From Mesostigma viride (lineage: Eukaryota; Streptophyta; Mesostigmatophyceae; Mesostigmatales; Mesostigmataceae): DNA of 64,000 bases. The stretch's first letter is position 1. Each line of letters opens with the position of its first letter. The stretch lies in contig RPFO01000667.1 of the NCBI GenBank assembly GCA_009746045.1, positions 6,218,254 through 6,282,253 on the forward strand. Direction: 5' to 3'. Position numbers and translations under genes: made by a program. Shown piece after piece: positions 21,180 to 32,642 of this stretch. Under the pieces are notes generated by a model that worked only from the letters and a program-made list of their open reading frames with translations, did not search any database and was not told the DNA's origin.

Positions 21180-22644
21180 CTGCAGCTATGTCCGTGTAGC
21201 TGGCTCCCCCCGGTTGATAAACCTATGAAGTCGCCCAATGGAAGACGTTTCGAGTGGGTGTTCCCCCAGCCTGCATCGCAGGCAGCGCGCTCTTGAATCT
21301 TGATGGATGATGATGGCAGAGAACCCTCAGTAATGCTGCACAGTGCACCGGCCAATCACCGAGATCACGTAGAAAAGCGCACAGGCCTGGCGGGAGTTTC
21401 TAGCGACCTCATTGGCCGGCTCCGGATATTTGTCGCGCCGCGGATGCTGATGTGTCGATACCCTGGGGGCGCGTTCAGCTTTTTGTTCTGGACAGAGGGC
21501 CGCCGGCCCGACTGCGGTTTCTGCCACTGGAGGCGCGGCGCCGGTACGTTCTGGTTGGGAGCCTTGTCGTTTTCCGCCAAAATGCTGTATTCGCACCCGA
21601 TTGCCCAGATGGTCTAGATTTGCCGGCAATCAAACCGAGAAAACCAGGTTGGGAAATCCTTGAATTTGAAATCAACGTCTAGAATTCTGAATACCAACGG
21701 GCGCCGTTGAGGTCGTTGGTCCGACGGTCGGTTGGAACTTGGAAGTTCCGTAGCGGTAGGGGCTTTCTATCTAATTATGGGCGGATGGTTCGATCAATTG
21801 CCGACTAGTTGGGAGTTGGGACTTGGTCGTAACTTGGGAAGTGCGATGGCGCAGCCGGGCGCGGCTGCTCGAACTGAAGTTTGGTGTTCGAACCAACCGG
21901 CTGGATGCCTGCGCGCCCTGCGGACTGGCCCTACTACATTTCGCCGCCTAGGACACCTTTTTTAGCGGGGAATGTGGTGCGCCCAATTTGGTGACGGAGG
22001 CAGTGCTTCGAAGCTTCCGCTACTACGGAGAGTCCTGGCTAATCGTACCGGTCCCTTCCAATAAGTTTGCGTCGGAATCCGATGGCAATCTCGGCGGAGG
22101 ATTCTTCAATATATTCTTGGGACGGAAATATGCTTCACGCATTTATGACGACCGTACCAAAGTGCAAAGACCTAGCAGGACGATTGCGGGTGTAGCCTAC
22201 CGTTAAGAACAAACAAAGAAGCCAAGCTCAGTTGTGAATGTTGTGAATTGTGGCGTAGGTGAGGCTGCAAACGCTCGGTGCGCTCATGGCGGTCGGGAGC
22301 CCGAGATTTCCTGGAATCTACCCCCCCCCCCCCCCCCCGAGAAGGTACGCCCAGTTTGAAATTAAGCCTTGTTCAGTCTTTCAAATTTGCCGTCTTTTCC
22401 TTGTCTAGTCGTTTGAATTTTCCGCATTTCACCTTGGTGCAGCATTGGTCGGACAGCCGAGCTCACGAGCCGGTGCCACTCCTGCACGAAGGCTAATAGT
22501 GCTTACGTTATTTACAGCCGGGCAGCAATCTGCGAGAAACATCAGCGTCTTGCCCCGCTTCCGGCTTTGAATGCGATAGGCTTTCTCTGGCAAGCAGCCG
22601 GCTGATATCCGAGCTCGCAAAAACATCTGAGATAAGCCAAAGCC
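21180..22644. other. Intergenic region between divergent genes
   Basis: The region separates the start of the LRR gene (minus) from the start of the 2A/transposase gene (plus), so promoters of both should lie here. No TATA box or conserved motif stands out. A C19 run is at 22320-22338. Open frames of 60-105 codons exist but show no domain. Confidence 0.5.
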
Positions 22645-25600
22645 ATGGAGGTCGTCAATTCATTTCTAACTCGGATGCTCAGCCCTGATACGCAGAAGGC
22701 CCTGCTGATGATTGGGGGCGTCGAGGTGAGTGCATGTTTTTCAAGGCTGCTTCTTGTGCCGCCGTTGCAGGGCGCTCGGCAACACGGGGTTTTCTAATCC
22801 GTCGTCGTCGTCGGATAAACTAATTGTCGAACGCGCTATTGCAGCTGCGCATGGCCCGCTAGCCGTCGGCTCCTTGGGGGTTATCACCGGAATATACATG
22901 ATTAGGCCGACTATCCGTAACATCAAGCATAGCATTTTGGCTTCGCTTTAGTAACATGTCCTGGAGCATGATACGTGAGACATGGTACAACATTGCCAAA
23001 TTTGGTCGGCGGTATACTGCGCTTGCATTCTCGTGCTCGACGTCACCAGTTTTCAGGACTTTGTAAAGAGTTACAACGAAAGCGATTCTCGTCACATGAC
23101 CATAGTGAGCTGTTTTATTGTTGGTGACATCACACTGCAACATTTTAGGTTACACGATTCCTTTTATTTTGTATTTTTCCAACTTGTCATTTGTCAAAGA
23201 GGTTGCTTTCCTCAACCAGCAATGTGTTTCCTCTCCCGTTGGCAAATGCTGGTGGGGCGACATTGCAGGTGAATCCAGGGCCTCCAGGGCCTCCTGAAGC
23301 CAGAATTGACAATGACTACGGCGTTGATGTGCTTGCATATGGTAAGCCAAATATTGACACCTGAGTGGCTGGCCCACCCTCCACCTGCCCAAATAAAATT
23401 GCCACCACACCCCGGCCCCTCGATCAATTCACCGCTTAGTCACCCACCCGCCACCCTGGCCACTCACCCACCCATGCACCCTCCCGCCCGCCTGCTCGCC
23501 ACAGGCACCGGCCTGCTCCCATGGCCAGGCACCCGCCTGGACCAACTGCCATGCAGACTGCCAATCTCTGCAAAAAGCTCATGCATTATAATCAGATTTT
23601 ATGCGATGCAAAAGAACACAAGCCACTTTGAAGTAGCAGCATGCCATTTGACACTTACCCTACCATAACATGTAATTTCTCGGACTTTGCCTGGTTGCCT
23701 CGATCGCAGGGTGGGGCATCCTTGCTGGCCTGAACGCGAGCTTGCCACCGGATGCGATTGACACGTCCAAAAGGGTGCCACTGAACCTGTCAAAGTTTCC
23801 GGAATGTCTCGTCTCCAACCTGCGAGCAGTAGCACGTGCGGTGGACTGCATCTCGCAGTCTGGCCCTCACAAGGGAGAACCCAACGTCTCATGGTTTCTC
23901 AGTGACCTCTTTCAGGGGAAGCTTACAACCCCGATCGTGCAAGACAACCGTCGGCTGCAAAAGGAGAACGAGGAGCTGAATGGGGACAAGGCAGCGCTGC
24001 AAGTGGAGAACGAGGAGCTGAAAGCATTGGTCAGAGAACTGCAAGCACAGCTCAAGGGAGCGGAACCTGGACAGACGTCTCCTCCCTCCCCAACTGCCAT
24101 GTCGCGCCCCGGTGTGCAAGCCAACGCCGCCGTGCGCACCCAAGCGGCTGGGCCCTCCCCAACTGCCATGCCCCGCCCCGGCGTGCCAGCCAACGCCGCC
24201 GCGCGCACCCAGGCGGCTGGGCCCTCCCCAACTGCCATGCCCCGCCCCGGCGTGCCAGCCAACGCCGCCGCGCGCGCCCATGGGGCTGGGCCCTCCCCAA
24301 CTGCCATGCCCCGCCCCGGCATGCCAGCCAACGCCGCCGTGCGCACCCAGGCGGCTGGGCCCTCCCCAACTGCCATGCCCCGCCCCGGCGTGCCAGCCAA
24401 CGCCGCCGTGCGCACCCAGGCGGCTGGGCCCTCCCCAACTGCCATGGCCCGCCCCGGCGTGCCAGCCAACGCCGCCGTGCGCACCCAGGCGGCTGGGCCC
24501 TCCCCAACTGCCATGCCCCGCCTCGGCGTGCTAGCCAACGCCGCTGTGCGCACCCATGCGGCTGGGCCCTCCCCAACTGCCATGTCGCGCCCCGGCGTGC
24601 CAGCCAACGCCGCCGCGCGCGCCCAGGTGGCTGGGCCCTTCCCAACTGCCATGCCCCGCCTCGGCGTGCCAGCCAACGCCGCCGTGCGCACCCAGGCGGC
24701 TGGGCCCTCCCCAACTGCCATGCCCCACCTCGGCGTGCCAGCCAACGCCGCCGTGCGCACCCAGGCGGCTGGGCCCTCCCCAACTGCCATGTCGCACCCC
24801 TGTGTGGCAGCCGGCCCTGCCACCACGCCTATCTATGTGGCTCCACCCTACGTGCAGCAGCCTCCTGCTGTGGTATTCGGTTCCTACCTGGGCGCGCTGG
24901 CTGGGTGTCCTACGCAGCATCCAAGCGGTCCCTCCCAGCCTATGGCATGCTTTCTGCCCGCTGCGATGGCCAGCCCAGCCTTCCCTACCATGCGCTCGGA
25001 TGCTCAGATTGGGATCGCGGCCCTGCCACACCCAGCAGGAACTCAGGACAGCAACAGCTTCTACGCACCACCCATGCAAGGCGGAGCCAGCCACACACCT
25101 GCCACTGGCACAGCCATCACGTCTTCAACAAGCATGCCTGGAAGTCACCATGCCATAGAAGGACAGACCAGCGGGTGTGTCCCCATGGACGCAGCTCCCA
25201 CAACCGCGCCTGCACAAAGCACAACCGGGAAAAGGAAGGCGGCGGACGTGGGTCGCACAGCGGCGGAGGTTGAGCATGAGAACATGAACCGACTGCAGAA
25301 CCTTCGAGCCAAGGTCAGGAGGTTTCTCATAGATGAGCACAGGAAGCGCTCGGGCCATGCATCGGAGTCTAAGGGGGACCTCAACCTGGTGCAAAAGATG
25401 AGGAAAATGGAGGACATCTTAAGACAGCTGGAGGCATCGGTCAACGTGAACAGGGCCACCTACCGAAATCTGTGAGTCTTCCATTGGGCGATGCATGCCT
25501 GTTAAGACGCAGTAATGGCAGCTTGCAGTACATTGCCACCCATCATGGTTCATTTGTAGTGTGATTCTAACAACAACTCACACGTGGACTGCCACTCGTG

Positions 25601-28600
25601 TCTGCTGTGCATGTGACTTACCTTGTTGATGCTTGGGCAGCCTTGAGGCTGCCCGCGGCGCAATGGTCAACGAAGTGAAAGACACCTTTAAGGAAGTGGC
25701 AGCTGCAGTTGAAATAGCTGCTCGCATGGGGCTAAATGACCGCGGGAACACCAAGTTAAAGCAGCATTTGAGTCTAGAACAGGTGCTCCATTTGGCCGGG
25801 ATGGAAGAGATCAAGGCGGCCCGGCTGAGCCGTGTCTTGCACAAGAGTATCCGGTCCAAGCTCAGGAGAAGCGGACGGATAGCGCAACAACGGTACTACA
25901 ATGGGCAAGTAGAACTCTGGGTGCACATGCGCGATGTGGGCCATGTTACAGTCGAGGCATTGAAGGCCCTCCGCAAGGCACTGCCCCGGTTCATCCCATG
26001 CGAGGAGCGGCTCAGCAGAGCACGCAGTATGCTGAACAGCAAGGCCGCCAAGCTGTTTCCAATGTTCCACTGCCTGCCTAAGTCCGTGGCATCCGAGGCA
26101 GACGATGAACATGTGGGGAAGACGGGCGTCGCCATCCCCTTGATACGCGCCATTCAGGTACGTACCTGATGAAAACAATGTGCATTGAATCCATTAAGAT
26201 AACATGTTTAATGCACAACTTTCAGTACATAGGCAAGTCTCTAGCTCAGAGTTGTTTGAAGGCGCACATTGCAATGGGCAGGCAAGGCTACGATTTTACA
26301 AGTTCTAAGACATGCCAGTTGCGCTAAGCTGCCTTTTCTTTTTCATGTTACTGTCTTGTTGCTGCAGCTGTGGTTTGGCAAGATCGTTGAAGATAACCCG
26401 GATGTCTTCACCGACCTTGACAACATTGTTGGCAAGCTGTGTATCACGGGAGATGGGACGGTGGCAGGGCGGAAATGGCACGCCATTACTCACATGATGT
26501 TCCGGTTTGTGAACGATGGCCTTGAGCACATGTGGCAAAGTGCCAAGCACCATTTTTCAGTCGGGCTGTTTGACGGCGGTGACTGCAGGGAAAACCTGAA
26601 GGCAAACGCACGAGAGATATGGCGTGCAGTAACGTGGCTTCTTAGCAACAAGCTTCCCATTTTCGTAAAGGGGAAGGAGCGCCTGGTCACAATTCAGGTC
26701 ATCCTGCCGGGTGACATGAAGTTCCACTGGGAAGTCCTCGCCATTGTTTGGCGACAGGACCACATGTTCTGCCCCCTGTGCACTATTCGAACGGAGGACC
26801 TGAAATACCTGTATGAGTGGGTCGAGCCCCCTGAGGGCCAGTCCCTAAAGCAGTTTGTTGAACACTACGACATGGACATCCCCGAGGTGACGGTTCTGAA
26901 CCCTCTACAGCTTGCGGACCGCGAGGAGGCTGCCCTGGCAGAGGAGAATTACACAGCCAACACCAAGGGCGTGCGGTAAGTTCAGCACATTGAACTCCCC
27001 ATGATCGCATCGTGCATGATCGTGTCCATCTTATTATTAACAAGCAAGTGCTTTTCTACATATAACCATGTCCTTAAAAAATGCCCACTTGCTACGTGAT
27101 TGTACGCCTGCTCCGTGCAGCCCACCGGAGGAAAGACTGTGCAAGCTGGCAAGGTACCTACCTAACTCACAGGGAGACGGCATTCTCTTTCCAGCCAACG
27201 CAGGCTTCCTGCGTGTTTGGAGGAAGTGTGATGTTCGCCAGGACTACCCCCACTCCCTCGTCCCCGGGATCCAGGCCGAACAGCTTGGCTTTGATGCCGA
27301 GCATTACCCCATGAGGATCGGTGAGGCGATGATGAAGTTCATCCTGGAAAAGGCGCTGCATGGTGGAGGGGGGAAAGCGGCAGGGCATGCACGCATAGAT
27401 GCCCTCAACCAAGCTTACAAAGATGCAAAAGTGCCATTTCAGTACAGGCTAGCAAAAGAGGGTGAGCCGAGCACCGGTGGCTATGCATCGGTCGGCTTGG
27501 ACGGGAACCAGATCAGGAAGCTTGCGGCGACTCACAAGCTGTGGTTGCAGGTCGCCGAGTCGTGGAGGGAGGAGATCGGCGAGTGCCCATTGCTGTCGCA
27601 GTCTTGGGAGCTCTTCCACGAGCTGATACTGGCTTCCCGGGAGGAACACCTTGACTCAGAAGGGCAGCGGGACTTTTGGCTGAAGGCCAAGCGCTTCATC
27701 CGCACCTTTTTCCTGATGTAAGTGGTGCTACCAAACAACATCAGACATTTAGGGAGATATGTTATGATGATGTGGTATAAGGGTGATCCTGTGGCATGGT
27801 GTCTAGGAAAGGGAGTATCCATACACAAGTGACTAATAACCACTCACTGGGAAATTACATCGCTATGTTCCCGCCTGCAGGGTTCCCTCCAAGAATGCGG
27901 GCGGCTTTTATTTGCACACAATCCACGCGCACGCGCGGATGGTTTTGGAAGCCTACTTATCCCTTTGGAGGTGTGCGCAAAGCGGGACAGAGGGCCACCA
28001 CAAGGATTTTAAGGAGGTCTACAGGCATTCCACCGGCTTCGGTGGGGCAGCAGGGACAACCGCGGGTGCTGTGATCAGCCGTCCTGCCCCAGACGATAGA
28101 GAAAAGCTGGGGCTGAAAGGTAGCCAGGGGGTTCAGCGACAAAAGGGTGTCTACAAGAAACAAGGAAGCTGCCCCATGCAAAAGTTCTTGGAAAGGCAAG
28201 GACGCATGTGGGCGTTCACAGCGCGCGACTACATCTCCCAGCCGGGGTTTTACACCTGGCTGGAAAATGACAAAACACCATGGTTGGTTTATCCGGAGTG
28301 GGATACCGACCACGACCGGGTGATGCCCCCCACGGTGACGGCGATGATGACACTCATGACTGCGACAGTGGGAGTGAAGGTCTTTCACAAGACATCGAAG
28401 ATGAAGACGCGGACACCGAACGGCAGGTAATGCAAACATCCCAACACGTCTATGCAGATTGTACTTACCTCAGTTTTGCATGTTGTCTTGTTCCCCATGG
28501 GCTGAAGATGTCCACAGCATGCTCGATGGAGCCTGCGAACCAGTCGACCACCAAACTTCCCACAAAGTACCGCACCCAGCACGTTGCCAAATACACACAC

Positions 28601-29239
28601 ACACATGTACCCTTGCGCCCCAACCTCCCCCTCCCTCCTCCCTCCTCCCTCCTCCCTCCTCCCTCCTCCCTCCTCCCTCCTCCTCCCTCCTCCTCCTCCT
28701 CCCTCCTCCCTCCTCCCTCCTCCCTCCTCCCTCCTCCCTCCTCCCTCCTCCCTCCTCCTCCCTCCTCCCTCCTCCCTCCTCCCTCCTCCCTCCTCCCTCC
28801 TCCCTCCTCCCTCCTCCCTCCTCCCTCCTCCCTCCTCCCTCCTCCCTCCTCCCTCCTCCCTCCTCCCTCCTCCCTCCTCCCTCCTCCCTCCTCCTCCTCC
28901 CTCCTCCCTCCTCCCTCCTCCCTCCCCTCCCCCTTCCCCTCCCCCTTCCCCGTTACCCAGCCGCCTACACACTTGTCACCAATGCACCACCCAGAGTACA
29001 CCAATGCATCCAAGCGCCCATTTGCCTTCCCACCCACCCGACCAATTCATTCAGCAATTGATGCCAGATGCGGCTTGCCAAAGGTTGTTGGTGTTCATTA
29101 AGCGTCTTTGTACTACTGAAATTGCAACCGATATACTAAACTAATGCTGCCACTTGTACCTGGTGGGTGTCATTTGAATTTGTTGCAGGCACACTACGCC
29201 AGCCTCTACGAGGTTCCTGATGACGAGATGAACGTTTAA
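22645..29239 (+). CDS. Transposase-like protein with N-terminal 2A-like peptide, 8 exons
   Basis: Exons are 22645-22725, 23269-23341, 23710-25471, 25641-26157, 26368-26975, 27121-27717, 27881-28426 and 29189-29239. All introns are GT-AG and phases agree except for one base missing in exon 7. Length is about 1411 residues. Residues 19-32, formed across the exon 1/2 junction, read ALLMIGGVEVNPGP. This fits the 2A ribosome-skipping motif D-x-E-x-N-P-G-P except that D is G. Next come a heptad coiled coil (RRLQKENEELNGDKAALQVE), ten to eleven 23-residue Pro/Ala repeats, and a basic helical region at the exon 3/4 junction. Exons 5-7 hold LCITGDGTVAGRKWHAI, ILPGDMKFHWEVLAIVW, FCPLC and SGTEGHHKDFKEVYRH, suggesting an RNase H-fold DDE core (D, D, E) with a Cys pair. 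The tail is acidic. The frame near 28300-28330 must shift to reach it. TGTAA at 29377 could be an algal-type polyadenylation signal. It could be a transposase or a domesticated derivative. Confidence 0.8.
24082..24800. repeat. 69-bp coding minisatellite
   Basis: Ten full and one partial 69-bp units in frame within exon 3 of the 2A/transposase gene encode SPTAMPRPGVPANAAVRTQA plus AGP with minor variants (PRLGV, SRPGV, ARAHG). Because the unit is a multiple of three, all six frames stay open and create long shadow frames on both strands. Confidence 0.97.
28620..28930. repeat. (CTCCTCC)n satellite in the last intron
   Basis: About 310 bp of nearly perfect CCTCCCT heptamers with occasional CCT insertions lie in intron 7 of the 2A/transposase gene. 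This is a strongly strand-asymmetric polypyrimidine tract, capable of triplex formation or slippage. Confidence 0.97.
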
Positions 29240-29267
29240 AAGTTCTTTATTCATGTATCATGTAGTA

Positions 29268-29323
29268 GTAGTTGTTGTTGTTGTGTCCCACGCCGCACAT
29301 GGGCAGCAGAGAATCTATAGTGG
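29268..29323. repeat. Solo arm of the foldback family at 34137-34274
   Basis: GTTGTTGTTGTGTCCCACGC through AGCAGAGAATCTATAGTGG matches the right arm of the inverted repeat at 34137-34274. It sits between two convergent genes. Confidence 0.75.
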
Positions 29324-29390
29324 CATCATGTAGTTAGAGACATTGTACACTGGATGCCTTAACCCAATAGGGTATAATGTAACCAGCGCT

Positions 29391-31267
29391 TTAGCCGGAC
29401 CTATGGGCCGCCTGAAACCTCTTCACGGTCTCTTCTATCTCATCGGTACGGCGCGTCCACCAGATTGGCAGCCCCGTGCTCTTCTTGGCGACGCAGTCCT
29501 CCAGCCACAGCCTGTACAACACCAGGCATAAGCAGGCAACAGCCTGTCATTGTAATGGGAGGAAAGAACTCTTCACTTGATGCCTGACAACGACGCTTTT
29601 CGTTTTGCATTCGTATATATTGCTGTGGTTGGATGGTGCATTTTTTAAATCAAAGTGTTTGCCGACGTACGCTCATTAGAATGCGTCTATCAAGTGCGTG
29701 CAAATATCACAAACCATTTTCTTTACAAAAAGCCCTTTGATACCCACGGATGCAGGGGGGCAGTTGAGCAGGGCAACCATGCTTACTTGATATGCGGTGT
29801 AGCGTACGGGAAGAAGCGCATCTTCACTTTTCCGTAGAATTCGAGGCAGCCGTCTCCTTTCCACGGCAGTTGCCACCACGTCGGCGTCACTACCGCCTTC
29901 AATGCCTCGGAGGCACTGGGGCTCTCCCATTCAGCCTGCGCGTACATGCGAACACAACCACAGCATGACATAGAATTCAAGTGAGAGAAATGAATACTGA
30001 GAATTGTCTCTAATGAACCATTACATGACATGTAAATAACCCAGCAAGCACAATTAGTTTATTTACAACACCATGGAGAAAAACCCACCTCCAGCATTTG
30101 CCGCTCGCCCCTCCGTACAGGCTGAAAGCACCCGAGGATGCCTTGTGGGAGTGCGTAAAAGCACATCGCCGGCACCCGGATGCTCAGCCACGACCCATTC
30201 TTTGTGGGCTTGCGGCTGGCCTCCATGCTTGAAAACCGCTGCATCAGCTCGGTCATGATGCTCGCCTTCAGGTGCAACATGAGCGCATGGCACGCCACCT
30301 GGCTGCCACCGCCAGTGGCTACCAGAGCCAGGGTGGGCAGCCGGGCGTATAGCTCATGCGCATTCGGTTGGCGGATGTGGCGGAACCGGTTGGCCCGGGG
30401 ACAGTAAAAATACTGCACGTACGACAATGGAGTATGGGTCAGGAGTTCGATTTTTCAGCGCCCATGGTGCCCGGCCGGGGGTCTCGTATCCAACAGGGTC
30501 TAAAGCCTCACAAACACAATATATCCAACAAGGACCATGCACGTCTTACTAATCCACAACGATGGCATGAAGAAACCAGAATGATTTACCTCGACCAGGT
30601 AGTCGACGTTTTGCCCGAGCTCGGTGTCGTGACAGGAGCGGACCTCGAGCATCTTAGTCACTGCGCGAAGTGGAAAGGCCACCCGCATCTCCGTCACCAG
30701 CAAGGTGAGAGGATTTTCGGGCCAATCTATGGCATCCCATGCATCCTTGGAAACGCTTTCGTCTGCAAGATACAAATACCCTATCACTACTACCCCGTCC
30801 TTCGCCGTGGCAGGGCCGCATTTCATTTCTACGCCCCGCGGCAGGGGGGCGTCCCAGTTGACAATCTCCGTCACCTCCGCAAACAGTGATTCACCGTGTG
30901 GGTCACAAACCTCTACAGAACACCCAGGGGCAATGGATGCAGTGCCCCTTTCTGCAGCAAACGTGACTGTCCACTTTCCTCCCTCTACCCCCTCACTAGC
31001 ACGGTACCCTGGCGACCAGGGATAGCCTGCAGTCTGCGGATCTAGAATGTAAGTGGCGTTCTTTACCTTCAGTTTCTCGTACCTGGTTGCTTCTATGTAC
31101 ACCTCAACGCCACCATCTTCGTCAGCATCCTCGACGTCTGCATTGACGGTTTCTACCACAAGGCCGCCACCTGCTGGCTCCTCCACCTCCATGTCCTTGT
31201 CAGTTAAATAATCCTCCATCCATCCAGGGGGTTTCCTTGCCCTCCCACTCCTCTCTCTCTCCGCCAT
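29391..31267 (-). CDS. Protein of unknown function with RSGRxRKPP N-terminus, 4 exons
   Basis: Exons on the minus strand are 31267-30590, 30412-30089, 29935-29787 and 29511-29391, with intron phases 0, 0 and 2. The joined frame is 423 residues and closes on TAA at 29391-29393. The first 22 residues (ERSGRARKPPGWMEDYL) are a basic, AT-hook-like lead of a kind common in chromatin and transposon proteins. An acidic stretch follows, then a beta-rich segment (residues about 55-240; for example SVEVCDPHGESLFAEVTEIV and VVVIGYLYLADESV). The exon 1/2 junction VDYLVE-YFYCPRANRFRHI could be a BAH- or Tudor-like fold, but no match is certain. It ends DEIEETVKRFQAAHRSG. Its 3' end lies 152 bp from that of the 2A/transposase gene in convergent orientation, so the two could form a two-gene transposon, an idea resting on position alone. 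Confidence 0.8.
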
Positions 31268-31269
31268 AT

Positions 31270-31527
31270 TTATAATCTATATGCAGACGATGTTTGTGTT
31301 TTCAATTCCTTCTCTAACTTCTTAATTAAAACCTGGGCCGCGTGCAGTAAACAAGCCAACACCGTGCTGTATCGCGTCCGAACCTGATTCAGCTCCGTTC
31401 TCTCCATTTTATTGAAGTGGCAACGTCGATGGCAGCTTTCCAGCAGTTTCCAGCTGCAAACTTGACATACATTATGCATGGTCAGCGCGTAAAGCTGGAC
31501 ACGTGGTGGAGACGCAAAAGCCGGCAA
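31270..31527 (-). CDS. Small ORF directly upstream of the 29391-31267 gene
   Basis: An 85-residue frame starts at 31527 (MPAFASPPRVQLYALTMHNV) and stops TAA at 31270, two bases before the ATG of the next gene. It contains a Cys-rich part (CQVCSWKLLESCHRRCHF) and an amphipathic helix (LLHAAQVLIKKLEKELKTQ). It could be a separate small protein on the same transcript, an upstream ORF controlling translation, or chance. Confidence 0.3.
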   Translation of the reverse strand: MPAFASPPRVQLYALTMHNVCQVCSWKLLESCHRRCHFNKMERTELNQVRTRYSTVLACLLHAAQVLIKKLEKELKTQTSSAYRL

Positions 31528-31938
31528 TCCACGTTATGATATGGGAAGATTTTACAAGATTTTTTCTCGTCACGCTCGCGGACGGCAGCCGTACATCCGA
31601 AAGTAGTACACCTTGTAACCGGTGCTGAACAAATCTGGTCATCGAGATTTACCCCGGGATCCTCCAGCTTCGACACCAGTAAAATGAGTCCAAATGGCGC
31701 AATTCTAAATAACAAGTGTTGCTTTGGCTGCTATCCGACGGTGCTCCCCATCCTAACTGCCGCCGTATTGACGGAACCACATTCTCGCATATGTTGAGTT
31801 TTCGCGGCGGCGAAATGTAGTTGATGGTGGCATTCAACAGCTTGGCAGTTGGCACAACTCATGCACGCCACGTTTCTCCTGGGTTGAGTTGAGTTGAGTT
31901 TATACTTTACTAGTGTCACCCGCTGGCTTCGCCCAGCC
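31528..31938. other. Intergenic sequence, no gene recognised
   Basis: Short open frames only. TTGAGTTGAGTTGAGTT at 31884-31900 is a short direct repeat preceding the GC-rich array. Confidence 0.4.
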
Positions 31939-32535
31939 CAAAACAGGGTCCCTTTTTTTGGCAGTACTTCGCCCCGCTGCCCGCTGCCCGCAGCCCGCAG
32001 CCCGCTGCCCGTTGCCCGCTGCCCGCTGCCGGCCCGCTGCCCGCTGCCCGCTGCCCGCTGCCCGCTGCCCGCTGCCCGCTGCCCGCTGTACGCTGCCCGC
32101 TGCCCGCTGCCCGCTGCCCGCCGGCTGTACGCTGCCCGCTGTACGCTGCCCGCTGCCCGCTGGAATAGTACGCTGCGAGCGAATTGGTGCGCAGTACGCT
32201 GCCCGCTGCCCACTGGAATAGTACGGTGCTCGCTTCGCTGGCGGATTGGTGCGCAGTACGCTGCCCGCTGCCCGCAGGAATAGTACGGTGCTCGCTTCGC
32301 TCGCGGATTGGTGCGCAATACGCCGCCCGCTGCCCGCTGGAATAGTACGGTGCTCGCTTCGCTCGCGGATTGGTGCGCACTACGCCGCCCGCTGCCCGCT
32401 GGAATAGTACGGTGCTCGCTTCGCTCGCGGATTGGTGCGCAGTACGGTGCTCGCTCGCTTCGCTCGCTCGCCGTACGGTGCTCGCTCGCTTCGCTCGCTC
32501 GCGGTAGGGTGCTCGCTCGCTTCGCTCGCTCGCTG
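31939..32535. repeat. GCCCGCT heptamer array and 60-bp higher-order repeat
   Basis: From about 31975 to 32160 there are tandem GCCCGCT units. From 32160 to 32460 there are about four units of about 60 bp combining GGAATAGTACGGTGCTCGCT, TTGGTGCGCA and two or three heptamers. From 32450 a GCTCGCTTCGCTCGC hairpin word recurs three or four times. Confidence 0.9.
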
Positions 32536-32642
32536 GGATTGGTGGTTAGTTATTCCAGTTGTTATGGATTGGCGGGGAAGTTGCGATGCCCTGGATAGTG
32601 CGGGATGACCCCCAATTGCTAAATTAATATATAGGATATTCC

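Noticed and set aside
24052-24826. Long minus-strand frames opposite the 2A/transposase exon 3
   Set aside because: Shadows of the 69-bp minisatellite; the plus frame continues into spliced, domain-bearing exons.
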